Assembly (NCBI GenBank): GCA_937928635.1
Contig: CALFWM010000020.1
Span: 1-64,000 of the forward strand
Reading direction: 5' to 3'
Source: an uncultured Sulfitobacter sp.
GTDB taxonomy: Bacteria > Pseudomonadota > Alphaproteobacteria > Rhodobacterales > Rhodobacteraceae
Length of the DNA: 64,000 bases
A program made the translations under genes and the position numbers. Positions 16,858 through 25,983 of this stretch are shown here, piece after piece. Under the pieces are notes generated by a model. That model saw only the letters and a program-made list of their open reading frames with translations. It searched no databases and was not told the DNA's origin. Numbering within the stretch: position 1 is the first letter of the stretch; every line of letters begins with the position of its first letter.

Positions 16858-18195
16858 TTACCTGAGGCGCGGAATGGCCTGATGATTCTGCGGCGCGTCC
16901 AGCGCAGGGGGTTTCGGCCCACCTGATGCCCAATCCAGCAATTCGACAGTATGCACAATCGGGACATTTGACCCTGACCCGATTTGCATCATGCACCCAA
17001 TGTTACCAGCCGCAATGATATCGGGTGATTTAGCTTCCAACGTTCTGATTTTACGCTCTTTTAGCTGTTTGGATATCTCGGGTTGCATCAGGTTATAGGT
17101 CCCTGCGGACCCGCAACACAGATGCGGATCACTTGGTTCAACAACAACAAATCCGGCCCGCTTTAACAAATCCTTGGGGTAGGTCTTGATCTGCTGGCCA
17201 TGTTGCAATGAACAGGCCGCATGATAGGCCACCACCAGCCCATCGGGCACATTGGCCGTGGGTGTTTCAGGGGTCTCGTCCTGCAATTCCATCAAGAGCT
17301 CTGACACGTCCTTCGCCAGGGCCGACACCCGCGCTGCATCCGCGGCCAATGGATCATTACGGAACATATGCCCGTAGTCCTTCACAGTCGTGCCGCACCC
17401 CGAGGTATTGATAACAATTGCATCCAGCCCACGCTGATCCATCTCGCTGCACCATGCCGTGATGTTTTTCGCGGCACTCGCGTGGCTTTCATCAGCCTTG
17501 CCCATATGATGGGTCAGCGCGCCGCAACATCCTGCCCCCTCCGCCACCACAACCTCGCAGCCCTTGCGGGTGAGCAGGCGGATCGTCGCGTCATTGATAT
17601 CGGTGTTCAGGGCCCTTTGCGCACAGCCCGTCATCAGCGCGACCCGTTTCCTGCGCGCCACCTTGGGGGCAAAACTCTGCGGGTCATCGTTACGGCTGAC
17701 CGGCGGGATCACCCTGGGGGCCATCTCAATCATCGCCCTCAGACGCACATCGGGAATGCAACGCGCAAAGGGGCGCGCCATCTTGGCCCCCAGCAACGCG
17801 AGTCGAAACCGCATTGGATAGGGCAAAATCCGGGCGAGCACCCAGCGCAGGGCGCGATCCGAAAACGGCCGCTTGTAGCGCTGTTCAATGTATTCGCGCG
17901 CATGATCGACCAGATGCATGTAATGCACGCCGGAGGGGCAGGTTGTCATACACGCCAGACAAGACAGGCAACGATCAATATGTTTGACCGTCTTGGCGTC
18001 CGGCTCCCGCTCGTTTTCAAGCATGTCCTTGATCAGGTAAATCCGCCCCCGCGGGCTGTCCAACTCATCCCCTAAAACCTGATAGGTGGGGCAGGTTGCC
18101 GTGCAGAACCCACAATGCACACAGGCACGCAAAATCTCGTTGCTGCGCGCGGTTGCTGGGTTGTTCAGTTGCTTTGGGGTGAATGTGGTTTGCAT
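16858..18195 (-). CDS. glcF: Glycolate oxidase iron-sulfur subunit
   Basis: 445 residues. Two 4Fe-4S motifs lie near the N-terminus (CVHCGFCTATCP at about 26 and CLSCLACMTTCP at about 78). Two CCG-type cysteine domains follow (AGCCGALTHHMGK and LCCGSAGTYNLM). It passes electrons from the flavin subunits to the quinone pool during glycolate oxidation. It is the last gene of glcD-glcE-glcF on this strand, 132 bases after glcE, so it may have its own promoter or depend on read-through. Confidence 0.94.
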   Translation of the reverse strand: MQTTFTPKQLNNPATARSNEILRACVHCGFCTATCPTYQVLGDELDSPRGRIYLIKDMLENEREPDAKTVKHIDRCLSCLACMTTCPSGVHYMHLVDHAREYIEQRYKRPFSDRALRWVLARILPYPMRFRLALLGAKMARPFARCIPDVRLRAMIEMAPRVIPPVSRNDDPQSFAPKVARRKRVALMTGCAQRALNTDINDATIRLLTRKGCEVVVAEGAGCCGALTHHMGKADESHASAAKNITAWCSEMDQRGLDAIVINTSGCGTTVKDYGHMFRNDPLAADAARVSALAKDVSELLMELQDETPETPTANVPDGLVVAYHAACSLQHGQQIKTYPKDLLKRAGFVVVEPSDPHLCCGSAGTYNLMQPEISKQLKERKIRTLEAKSPDIIAAGNIGCMMQIGSGSNVPIVHTVELLDWASGGPKPPALDAPQNHQAIPRLR

Positions 18196-18327
18196 GAAGG
18201 CTCCAAAATCGCGCTCAAACGCCGGGTAAGATAAAAGCAGGCACTAAGGTCATAACCGCTACGGCATCGCATGGGGGCTGACAGCGCCGGGCCGGATACA
18301 AGACCCCATAAAAAGCGGTCATACCGG

Positions 18328-19455
18328 TCAACTGCGTGCATCCATCAGGCCTGCATTGAAAATCCCCCTGGGGTCAAACCTTGCGCGCAATGCGGCACTT
18401 AGTTTTGCAACACCGGGGGCCTCGGGGTGAAACATGCCCAATTCTGCCTGTGTGTGCGGCGCACTGCGCACCAGCGTGGCGTGCCCATCAAAGGCACCCA
18501 ACCGCGCCCGCAAATCCGTGCCCGATGCCATGCGCAGCCAGACCAGCCCACCGGCCCAGTCAAATTGATACGCCGCGGCCCCCGCTTTGGCCGCCAGTGC
18601 CGGTCCATCAGAGGGTTTGCACGACACCCGCCAGACATCCCCCTCCACCCCGTGAAACGCGCTGACATCCCGCAGGGCAATCCAGCGGGCGCGGCTATCC
18701 TCTGCACCCAGAACCGCCAAGTCACCTGTGCCGATGACATCCCGCAGTTGCGCGATACGATAGGTAACGGAGGCGTCAAATCCCTCAACCCGCAACAGGG
18801 TCTGCCCTGCCTGCGGATCATGCGCGGCACCGGTCACCTCAAAGGGCGACCCCATCGCCCGGCTCAACGCGCCAACCGCTGCCGTGTCTGACAACCCTTC
18901 GATGATCAGCGTGGCCTCGGTCTCGGGTTGGGGCAACACTTTCAAAGACACCTCACTTAACACCCCGAGGGTGCCAAATGAACCGGCCATGACCTTTACC
19001 AGATCATAGCCTGTGACATTCTTCATCACCCGCCCCCCGTTCTTGATGATCTGCCCCTGGCCATCAACAAACCGCACGCCAAGCAGAAAATCCCGCGCGG
19101 CCCCAACGGCAATCCGCCGTGGTCCGCTGACATTGGCGGCAAAGACGCCCCCGATCGTTGGTGCCCCCCGGCGCGACAATAATCCACGGTGATCCATCGG
19201 CTCAAACGCCAGCCGCTGATTGTGCTCGGCCAGGGCCGCCTCGATCTCTGCAACCGCCGTGCCGGCCTGCGCCACCATGGTCAGCGCCCCCGGTTCATAA
19301 AGTGTGATCCCGCTTAGTCCTGATACGTCCAAAACGTCACCCGCAACCTGAACGCCCCGCGTCCCGCCACCCTGCACTGACAGGGGGCCTGTCGCCGCAT
19401 GCACCGCCGCTGCAAGATCCGCTTCACTTGCCACCATATCGCTCTTTCTGGCCAT
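18328..19455 (-). CDS. glcE: Glycolate oxidase FAD-binding subunit
   Basis: 375 residues. The FAD-binding type 4 fold is seen as VQGGGTRGVQVAGD, then SRRGAPTIGGVFAANVSGPR and VMKNVTGYDLVKVMAGSFGT. A short C-terminal HPEAPGVAKLSAALRARFDP segment ends with IFNAGLM. It works with GlcD and GlcF. It starts 75 bases after glcD, with a hairpin in that gap. Confidence 0.94.
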   Translation of the reverse strand: MARKSDMVASEADLAAAVHAATGPLSVQGGGTRGVQVAGDVLDVSGLSGITLYEPGALTMVAQAGTAVAEIEAALAEHNQRLAFEPMDHRGLLSRRGAPTIGGVFAANVSGPRRIAVGAARDFLLGVRFVDGQGQIIKNGGRVMKNVTGYDLVKVMAGSFGTLGVLSEVSLKVLPQPETEATLIIEGLSDTAAVGALSRAMGSPFEVTGAAHDPQAGQTLLRVEGFDASVTYRIAQLRDVIGTGDLAVLGAEDSRARWIALRDVSAFHGVEGDVWRVSCKPSDGPALAAKAGAAAYQFDWAGGLVWLRMASGTDLRARLGAFDGHATLVRSAPHTQAELGMFHPEAPGVAKLSAALRARFDPRGIFNAGLMDARS

Positions 19456-19473
19456 AATATTCCCGGGGAGTTT

Positions 19474-19490
19474 GAGGGGCAGCGCCCCTC
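19474..19490 (-). repeat. Intercistronic hairpin between glcD and glcE
   Basis: Perfect 7-bp stem GAGGGGC / GCCCCTC with a 3-nt loop, 18 bases before the glcE start. Hairpins of this type followed by CTCCCCGGGAATATT-like sequence recur between genes in roseobacters (family knowledge). It may tune glcE expression relative to glcD. Confidence 0.55.
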
Positions 19491-19530
19491 ATCAAAATAA
19501 AATCGCGTGCGGCACCGCCGCCCAATCGCC

Positions 19531-20979
19531 TCACGCGGCGACGCGCGCAGCCTCTCGTCGGCTTTGCGACACATGCAGCGGAAACACCTTAGCGGGGTTG
19601 AGCAACCAGGCGGGATCAAACACATCTTTAACCGCCATCTGCGCGTCCAGATCTGCGGGCGCATATTGCACATCCATCAGGTCGCGCTTTTCAATACCAA
19701 CCCCGTGTTCGCCTGTGAGGCATCCACCGACCTCAACACACAAACGCAGAATGTCGGCCCCAAAGGCCTCGCAGAGTTCCAGATCACCGGGCTTGTTAGC
19801 ATCAAACAGGATCAGCGGATGCATATTCCCGTCGCCGGCGTGAAACACATTACCCACCTTCAGCCCATATTCCTGCGACATCTCACCGATACGCCGCAAG
19901 ACCATGGGCAGGCTGCTGACGGGGATCGTCCCGTCCAGACACATATAATCATTGATCTGCCCCATGGCCCCAAAGGCCGATTTGCGCCCCAGCCAGATCT
20001 TCGCGCTTTCCTCTGCTGAGGTACTCTCGCGCAGCTCTACCGGATTGTGCCGCTGCGCAATCTCCTTGATCAGGCTCAACTGATGATCAATCTCGGCATC
20101 TGATCCCTCAACCTCGACAATCAGCAAAGCCTCACACATCGGGTATCCGGCCTTGGCAAAGGCCTCTGTCGCCTCGATGCAGGGGCGGTCCATAAACTCG
20201 ATTGCGACGGGCAAAACACCCGCCTTGATGATGTCGCTGACGCAGGCACCTGCAACCTCATTGTCATCAAACCCCATCAACACCGGGCGCGCGCCCTCTG
20301 GTTTGGGCAGGATGCGCAGGGTGGCCTCTGTGACAATCCCCAATTGACCCTCTGACCCACAAATCAGCCCCAACAGGTCAAGCCCGCCTGCATCCAGATG
20401 CCCGCCCCCAATTTCGACCACCGCGCCGTCCATCATCACCATGGTGACGCCCATCAGATTGTTGGTGGTGACGCCGTATTTCAGACAATGCGCGCCACCT
20501 GAATTCATCGCGATATTGCCGGCAATCGCGCAGGCCAATTGGCTGGACGGATCCGGCGCGTAAAAAAACCCATCTTCCTCAACAGCCCCGGTCACACTCA
20601 GATTGGTGCGCCCGGTTTGCACCCGGATGATGCGGTTTTCGTAATCCGTTTCGATCACATCATTCATCCGCGCCACCCCAAGGATCACACAATCCGCTGT
20701 GGGCAGGGCCCCACCGGCAAGCGAGGTGCCAGAACCGCGCGGCACCACCGGCACATCCATTGCATGACAAATCCGCAAAACATCCGAAACTTCCTGCGTG
20801 GTGGTCGGCAAGACTGCCACCATTGGCGGACAACGATAGGCTGTCAGCGCGTCACATTCATAGGCGCGCGTCTCGCGGGTGTCATGAATCACGGCATCTG
20901 ACGGCAGCACCTCTTGCAAGGCGGCAACCACGCGGGCCTTGCGGGACAAAACCGCTGCACTCGGGACAGGCATTTCCAT
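19531..20979 (-). CDS. glcD: Glycolate oxidase subunit GlcD
   Basis: 482 residues from ATG 20979, chosen because GAGGA lies 7 bases upstream; the open frame continues further but overlaps the divergent DUF599 gene. FAD-binding motifs PRGSGTSLAGGALPT and CAIAGNIAMNSGGAHCLKYG are intact, and the C-terminus carries the metal/substrate segment GNVFHAGDGNMHP and the flavin-linked GEHGVGIEKRDLM. It oxidises glycolate (or D-lactate) to the 2-oxoacid. First gene of the glc operon. Confidence 0.94.
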   Translation of the reverse strand: MEMPVPSAAVLSRKARVVAALQEVLPSDAVIHDTRETRAYECDALTAYRCPPMVAVLPTTTQEVSDVLRICHAMDVPVVPRGSGTSLAGGALPTADCVILGVARMNDVIETDYENRIIRVQTGRTNLSVTGAVEEDGFFYAPDPSSQLACAIAGNIAMNSGGAHCLKYGVTTNNLMGVTMVMMDGAVVEIGGGHLDAGGLDLLGLICGSEGQLGIVTEATLRILPKPEGARPVLMGFDDNEVAGACVSDIIKAGVLPVAIEFMDRPCIEATEAFAKAGYPMCEALLIVEVEGSDAEIDHQLSLIKEIAQRHNPVELRESTSAEESAKIWLGRKSAFGAMGQINDYMCLDGTIPVSSLPMVLRRIGEMSQEYGLKVGNVFHAGDGNMHPLILFDANKPGDLELCEAFGADILRLCVEVGGCLTGEHGVGIEKRDLMDVQYAPADLDAQMAVKDVFDPAWLLNPAKVFPLHVSQSRREAARVAA

Positions 20980-21003
20980 GACGGCATCCTCACATGATTC
21001 ATT

Positions 21004-21024
21004 TTGGTAAAGTAATATTACCAA
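21004..21024. promoter_or_regulatory. Candidate operator in the glcD promoter
   Basis: Perfect inverted repeat TTGGTAA - 7 nt - TTACCAA, 24 bases upstream of glcD and 45 bases upstream of the divergent DUF599 gene. The TGGT...ACCA core resembles operators of FadR-subfamily GntR regulators such as GlcC and PdhR. No regulator gene is adjacent, so the binding protein is inferred. Confidence 0.5.
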
Positions 21025-21069
21025 TTTAAGTCTCTGGCAACAGGCTACCGTGGCAGATATGACGATAAC

Positions 21070-21762
21070 ATGAATTGGATAGACCGCCTTACCCTCTTTG
21101 CCCCGATGGATTTTGCCGCTGTTGTGCTCATCCTGTGCTGTTGGGCACTGCTGGGATGGCGCATTGAGCATCCCGCCGCCAAAGCGCCCTCTGTGTCCCG
21201 TCTGGTGGCACAGTATCGGCGCGACTGGATGGTGCAGATGCTGACCCGTGAACCCCGCATTTTTGATGCGCAGACTGTATCGACCCTGCGCCAGGGCACC
21301 TCATTTCTGGCCTCTACCTGCGTGATTGCAATCGGGGGCACCCTGGCAATGATTGGCAATGCTGATCGCGTTGCGGGCGTGGCCGAAAACCTGATCACCG
21401 AAATGCAGCCCGTAATCGTATGGGAAATCAAACTGCTGTTGGTTGTTTTCTTTCTCACCAGCGCCTTCCTGCGCTTTATCTGGTCTATCCGGCTGTTTGG
21501 CTATTGCTCTGTGGTGATGGCCGCTGTTCCAAATGACCCTGATCACCCGGATGCCACCAAAATGGCCGGGCAGGCGGGTGAACTGAACATCACCGCCGCA
21601 CGCAGCTTTAACCGCGGATTGCGCGCGACATATTTTGCCCTGTCCAGCATCGCCTGGCTTGCGGGCGCTGTGCCGTTGATGGCCGCTGCACTTGTGACGG
21701 TCATCGTGATCTGGCGGCAAGAATTCGCCTCTTATTCCAGGCGGATCCTCTTGGAGAACTGA
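21070..21762 (+). CDS. DUF599 family membrane protein
   Basis: 230 residues with about four hydrophobic helices (14-30, 75-95, 115-140, 195-220). The family pattern is YRRDWMVQMLTREPRIFDAQ and the later FIWSIRLFGYCSVVMAA. Function of DUF599 is not known. Divergent from glcD; the ATG has no clear SD but matches the family start. Confidence 0.85.
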   Translation: MNWIDRLTLFAPMDFAAVVLILCCWALLGWRIEHPAAKAPSVSRLVAQYRRDWMVQMLTREPRIFDAQTVSTLRQGTSFLASTCVIAIGGTLAMIGNADRVAGVAENLITEMQPVIVWEIKLLLVVFFLTSAFLRFIWSIRLFGYCSVVMAAVPNDPDHPDATKMAGQAGELNITAARSFNRGLRATYFALSSIAWLAGAVPLMAAALVTVIVIWRQEFASYSRRILLEN

Positions 21763-21807
21763 CCAACACCCTTATATAAGATGGATACCTTTTTTGAGGA
21801 TATTCGG

Positions 21808-22161
21808 ATGAGACACCTTTATTTGACAGCAACCCTTTTGCTTTGCGGGCCTGCATTTGCGGATGCCCCTACCATTGAAAACGTAAACGCCCGCAAATCT
21901 GCCGGGACATGGAGCTTTGATGTGACCCTGTCCCACGGTGACACCGGCTGGGATGATTACGCTGACGGCTGGCGTGTGCTGGACAAGGACGGCAATGAGC
22001 TGGGCGTGCGCAAATTGGCACATCCTCATGTGAACGAACAGCCTTTCACGCGATCTTTGTCTGGGGTGCGTATTCCTGAGGGCGTGACTGAAATCGGCAT
22101 TCAGGCCAGTGATAGCATCGGGGGCTGGTCCTCACCTGTGAAAACGATCCAGTTGCGATGA
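21808..22161 (+). CDS. Small secreted protein
   Basis: 117 residues from ATG 21808 (GAGGA 9 bases upstream). Signal peptide at 1-18 (LTATLLLCGPAFA). The mature part looks like a single beta-sandwich (TWSFDVTLSHGDTGWDDYAD ... VRIPEGVTEIGIQASDSIGG). I recognise no named domain. It follows the DUF599 gene by 45 bases and ends at two hairpins facing rlmH. Confidence 0.75.
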   Translation: MRHLYLTATLLLCGPAFADAPTIENVNARKSAGTWSFDVTLSHGDTGWDDYADGWRVLDKDGNELGVRKLAHPHVNEQPFTRSLSGVRIPEGVTEIGIQASDSIGGWSSPVKTIQLR

Positions 22162-22165
22162 TGCG

Positions 22166-22211
22166 CCCGGACTTTTTGAAAAGTCCGGGCCGATTTCTTT
22201 GAAGAAATCGG
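22166..22211. terminator. Two adjacent perfect hairpins
   Basis: CCCGGACTTTT-TG-AAAAGTCCGGG (22166-22189) is followed without a gap by CCGATTTCTT-TG-AAGAAATCGG (22190-22211). Both have 10-11-bp perfect stems with a 2-nt loop, and they sit between the convergent small secreted gene and rlmH. They likely serve as paired terminators for the two directions. Confidence 0.7.
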
Positions 22212-22212
22212 G

Positions 22213-22683
22213 TTACGCCCGGTGGTACGGCCCGCCTGCCAAAATGGACGCGGCGCGGTAAAGCTGCTCTGCGACCATCACCCGCACCAGCATGTGCGGC
22301 CACACCATCTTGCCAAATGACACTGCATGATCCGCCTCTGCACGCAGAACAGGATCAATGCCGTCCGCCCCGCCGATCATCAACACAAGATCAGACCGCC
22401 CCGAATCCCGCCATATGCCCAACCGATCCGCAAAAGCCGGAGAGGTTTCCACCTCGCCGCGTTCGTCAAGGGCACAGATCACTGCCCCCTTGGGCACCGC
22501 GCGGCGCAGCAATGCGGCCTCCCCCGCCATGCCGCCGCCCTTGCGCTCCTCCACCTCCACCACGCGCGCCGGGCCAAGGCCCAGCCCACGGCCGCTGCGG
22601 TCAAACCGTGCAAGGTAGTCATCAATCAGCGTTTTTTCGGGGCCGGCGCGCAGCCGCCCCACCGCAAGAATATGAACGCGCAT
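22213..22683 (-). CDS. rlmH: 23S rRNA pseudouridine-1915 N3-methyltransferase
   Basis: 156 residues, exact family length. SPOUT-fold motifs are [10 protein letters not shown] (SAM-binding knot) and the C-terminal [20 protein letters not shown], which is diagnostic of RlmH. It methylates the pseudouridine in helix 69 of the large subunit. It starts 5 bases after rsfS, the usual pairing. Confidence 0.97.
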   Translation of the reverse strand: MRVHILAVGRLRAGPEKTLIDDYLARFDRSGRGLGLGPARVVEVEERKGGGMAGEAALLRRAVPKGAVICALDERGEVETSPAFADRLGIWRDSGRSDLVLMIGGADGIDPVLRAEADHAVSFGKMVWPHMLVRVMVAEQLYRAASILAGGPYHRA

Positions 22684-22688
22684 GGGGT

Positions 22689-23051
22689 CTAGCTGGTGAC
22701 CGCAGCCGTATCACCGCCCAGCCACATTTTCTCCAGCTGATAAAATTCGCGCACTTCGGGGCGAAACACATGCACAATGACATCGCCGGTGTCGATCAGC
22801 ACCCAATCGCCAATGTCCTTGCCCTCCACTTTTGAAGTGCGCCCGGTCTCATCCTTGACCTTCTGGACCAGTTTTTCGGCAATGGATGACACCTGCCGTG
22901 TGGAGCGGCCCGAGCAGATCACCATGTAATCACCGATCTCGGTCTTGCCGCGCAGATCAATCTGCACGACCTCTTCGGCCTTGTCGTCATCAAGTGAGGA
23001 AAGAATAAGTGCAAGCAGGTCTTCGCTGTTTGCGATTGAAGAGGCCGCCAT
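22689..23051 (-). CDS. rsfS: Ribosomal silencing factor RsfS
   Basis: 120 residues from ATG 23051. The core [20 protein letters not shown] and [20 protein letters not shown], then [20 protein letters not shown], identify the family, which binds uL14 and blocks subunit joining when nutrients are low. The frame is open to a GTG at 23129, but that start has no SD and would add a poor N-terminus. ATG 23051 overlaps the stop of a small upstream ORF in a TGATG arrangement. Confidence 0.93.
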   Translation of the reverse strand: MAASSIANSEDLLALILSSLDDDKAEEVVQIDLRGKTEIGDYMVICSGRSTRQVSSIAEKLVQKVKDETGRTSKVEGKDIGDWVLIDTGDVIVHVFRPEVREFYQLEKMWLGGDTAAVTS

Positions 23052-23107
23052 CAGCGCCACCCCATGATCCGCAGCATGCGCTGCATCGACGTTAAGAGAC
23101 AGGACAT
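23051..23107 (-). CDS. Possible 18-residue leader ORF of rsfS
   Basis: ATG 23107 lies 3 bases after a strong AAGGAGG (23117-23111) and reads 18 codons (MSCLLTSMQRMLRIMGWR), ending in TGA that shares a base with the rsfS ATG. It is in a different frame from rsfS. The short SD spacing lowers confidence. If real, rsfS is translated by termination-reinitiation. Confidence 0.35.
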   Translation of the reverse strand: MSCLLTSMQRMLRIMGWR

Positions 23108-23214
23108 TGTCCTCCTTTTCCGGTTGCACCTTGGATCGGCAGACGTGCCAGCGATGCTTATGGGTTCAATCTAACAGGGCGCATGTGACATTTCAATGAA
23201 ACCGTCAAGTCCCC

Positions 23215-23976
23215 TTACGGGCCCGTCGTGCCCGCCCGCATATGGTCAAACAAGGCACGCCATTCTGCATCAATCTGATCCAGAACATCAGGGTCAAACC
23301 GTTGCAGCTCCTGCGCGTAAAGCCCGTTTGGGGTGTCATAGCTCAGCGCCGCCTCGCGCGCGCGCAGCGCGTCATGGGCCGCGCGATCAAAAGGCACGGC
23401 TTGCGGATGTTTCACAGTTTCAGGGGTAGCGCGGTCAAACAGCAATGCCGACTGCGGTTCTTGCGACAGGTTCAAACAGGCGCACCCCTGCGCACGGGCA
23501 ATCATCGCCAGCCGGGCTGATTTGGCCCCAAGATCGCGCAGGCTGATGTCGTCGCGCAGCGGGTCCGCGTTGCCCTGACCGTAAAAATGGGTCTGACCTG
23601 TTTTGGAATAAACCATATCACAGCCCAGAAACGCCAAAACCTTTGGCCGCAGCGCATCAAGCGCCCAATAGGCCGCCGTAAATGCCATGGTGCCACCGGC
23701 AAAGACAAACCCGCCATAGCGATTTTGCGCCGGCACAAACGCCGCTGCATCCACCCATTTCTGATCAAGTGTAGTGTCAACCGGCAGGCGCGCCAGCGGA
23801 AAATCCTCCGGGTAGATCAGATAATCCCAATCACTGCGCACCGCCCAGGCATTATTGATCGCAACGACCCGATCAAATGGCGCACGGGGCCAATCCCGGC
23901 AATTCAACACACTGGGGCCCGATCCAAGGATCAGGACGACAGTGTTTTGCGATGTACTTGTTGCGCATGCGCTCAT
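23215..23976 (-). CDS. Rossmann-like protein, possibly glycan- or motility-related
   Basis: 253 residues from ATG 23976; a longer TTG start is less likely. The N-terminus NTVVLILGSGPSVLNCRDWP followed by VVAINNAWAVRSDWDYLIYP is the pattern seen in DUF115/MptE-like and GT42-like Rossmann proteins that bind a nucleotide-linked substrate. GGTMAFTAAYWALDAL and FLGCDMVYS fit the same fold. No partner genes of a polysaccharide or flagellar locus are adjacent. The fold assignment is tentative and the function unknown. Confidence 0.6.
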   Translation of the reverse strand: MSACATSTSQNTVVLILGSGPSVLNCRDWPRAPFDRVVAINNAWAVRSDWDYLIYPEDFPLARLPVDTTLDQKWVDAAAFVPAQNRYGGFVFAGGTMAFTAAYWALDALRPKVLAFLGCDMVYSKTGQTHFYGQGNADPLRDDISLRDLGAKSARLAMIARAQGCACLNLSQEPQSALLFDRATPETVKHPQAVPFDRAAHDALRAREAALSYDTPNGLYAQELQRFDPDVLDQIDAEWRALFDHMRAGTTGP

Positions 23977-24043
23977 GACTGTGGGAATTAGCGGACAATA
24001 CCGGTAAGGCAATGTTCTGCGTCAATCTGGCCTCACGGCGCAC

Positions 24044-25354
24044 TTAAGTGTCCTCTAGCATCCGCACTTCCCGCTGCGGGAAGGGGATGGAGATATCGTG
24101 TTCTTTAAACGTATCCCATAGGGCCAGATAGACATTGCCCCGAATGTTGGTCAGCCCGCCCGTCGGATCCTTGATCCAGAACCGCAGAATATAGTCTACC
24201 GAACTGTCACCAAAACCAACCACATGGCACACTGGTGCCTTGAAACTAAGCACACGATCAACGCTTTTGGCCGCATCAATTGCTAGTGCCCGCACCTTGT
24301 GCGGATCGCAGCCATAAGAGGTGCCAAAATGGATATCGAGCCGCACAAAGTCGTTGGAGTGGGACCAGTTCACCACCTGACCGGTGATCAGATCCTCGTT
24401 CGGGATCAGGTATTCCTTGCCATCCCGCGTCACCACCGAGGCATAGCGCGCGCCCAGTGTCTGGATCCAGCCAAAAGTCTCACCCAGACTGATCACATCC
24501 CCCGGTTTGATGGATTTATCGAGCAGGATGATCACGCCTGACACAAGGTTGGACACAACCTTTTGCAAACCAAAACCAAGGCCCACACCAATGGCACCGG
24601 ACAAGACGGCAAGACCTGTCAGATCAATGCCAACGGCTTTGACACCAATGAAAAAGGCGCAGCCATAAAGCACCAGTTGCAAGCCCTTGACGGCCAGCAC
24701 CTGCATGGAGGGGCTAATGTCTTCATTGCGGCGGATATTGGCGGCGGTTGTTGTGCTGACCAGCCGGGCCACTGTAAAAAGCGCACCAACCACCACCAGG
24801 GCCGTGATCACGCCCAGCAGGGACAGGCGAAATTCGCCAATTTCCAGTGCGATGTTGTCCAGAAACTCGGAAACTTCATCTGCCACATCCACCAGATAAA
24901 GCGTCGCATAGATCCACGACGCCCACATCACGATGCGCCGCAGGAAACGGTTTTTGACCATCTGGGTGACAAGCGCAATGCAGACCCATACCGCCGCCAG
25001 CGTCGCGGCGAGCCCAATCAAATAAGAGCGCGACGGCCAGGTGATACTTTGCATAACGGCATAAAGTGCGCCTGCCAGCGCGGCAAACCAGATCAGCCCC
25101 AGCCTGCGCCGCACCTGCACCATGAGACGCAGCTGCCACTTGGGCCAGCCTTCGCGCGAACGCACCCAATTCTGCAATCCAACCCCGGACGCACGGTGCA
25201 AAATCCAAGACAGCAAAATGATGCCGACGATAATAATGATCTGATTTTGGCGCCATCCCGGTGTCGCGATGCCTTCAAGAAAGTTGCCCGCGCCTGAAAA
25301 GAGCGTCTGAAGCGAGGCCAGAAATTCTGCAAACGGATCAGTTTCAGGGGTCAT
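24044..25354 (-). CDS. MscS-type mechanosensitive channel
   Basis: 436 residues from ATG 25354 (AAGGA 6 bases upstream). About six membrane helices, more than the three of E. coli MscS. The pore helix and following signature are clear (VGLGFGLQKVVSNLVSGVII, then LDKSIKPGDVISLGETFGWI), followed by the beta and C-terminal vestibule domains. It opens under membrane tension at hypo-osmotic shock. Single gene. Confidence 0.92.
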   Translation of the reverse strand: MTPETDPFAEFLASLQTLFSGAGNFLEGIATPGWRQNQIIIIVGIILLSWILHRASGVGLQNWVRSREGWPKWQLRLMVQVRRRLGLIWFAALAGALYAVMQSITWPSRSYLIGLAATLAAVWVCIALVTQMVKNRFLRRIVMWASWIYATLYLVDVADEVSEFLDNIALEIGEFRLSLLGVITALVVVGALFTVARLVSTTTAANIRRNEDISPSMQVLAVKGLQLVLYGCAFFIGVKAVGIDLTGLAVLSGAIGVGLGFGLQKVVSNLVSGVIILLDKSIKPGDVISLGETFGWIQTLGARYASVVTRDGKEYLIPNEDLITGQVVNWSHSNDFVRLDIHFGTSYGCDPHKVRALAIDAAKSVDRVLSFKAPVCHVVGFGDSSVDYILRFWIKDPTGGLTNIRGNVYLALWDTFKEHDISIPFPQREVRMLEDT

Positions 25355-25357
25355 CAA

Positions 25358-25983
25358 ACATCCTTATCTCAGGCCACCGCTGTCGCGTCATTCGGGGCAC
25401 CTGGGGACACGCTAGCACGGGATTGAGCCATGCACACGCCCACTGGTGGCGCGGGCGGGCCCTTGCTCGGTAAAATGTCGCGCCTGCGCCACATTGTTCG
25501 CATCATCGCCCGGCAATGCGGGGGCATTGACAGAATACCCAACCAAACCTGTGCCATGCATGACCTCACCCTGCGCGCCTGGCACCATGCGCTCAACAAT
25601 CCGGAGCGTTTTGCACTGATGCGCGCGGCATTGTCGGTGTTTGCCCCGCCCTTGTTCAACCCGGCCTTGCCGTTTGGCGTGCCGCTGGGGTTCGCCCTAA
25701 AGCACCCCCCCGTGCTCCTTGCGGGAATCGCGGACCATCTGACACGCTTGCAGCGCATGCGGCGGGGGTGTATTCGGAGCATATGTCGCGAACGACCTTC
25801 AACATCGGTGACCGTGCACGCCTGCGCGAACGCTTTTTCGGGGCAACCCACACGGTGCGCGCCTGTCGCCTGCGCTAAAGGCCACGCATCGGTGTGACTT
25901 AAACCTTGCGAATCCACCTTTGAAGGCGCGAAAATACGCACAACCTGATCCAACCAATTCAAATCCAATACGGGAGTGGACCT
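25358..25983. other. 626-bp region without a convincing gene
   Basis: Between mscS and leuC. Two long overlapping frames exist (minus 25369-26085, plus 25430-25897), but neither has a family, a good SD or a plausible composition; both are rich in Cys, Arg and Met in the manner of shadow frames. The minus frame also runs into leuC. It could hold a decayed gene. The leuC ribosome site GGAG lies at its right end. Confidence 0.5.

Noticed and set aside
20980..21171. 64-codon extension of GlcD
   Set aside because: It would overlap the divergent DUF599 gene and its promoter; ATG 20979 has an SD.
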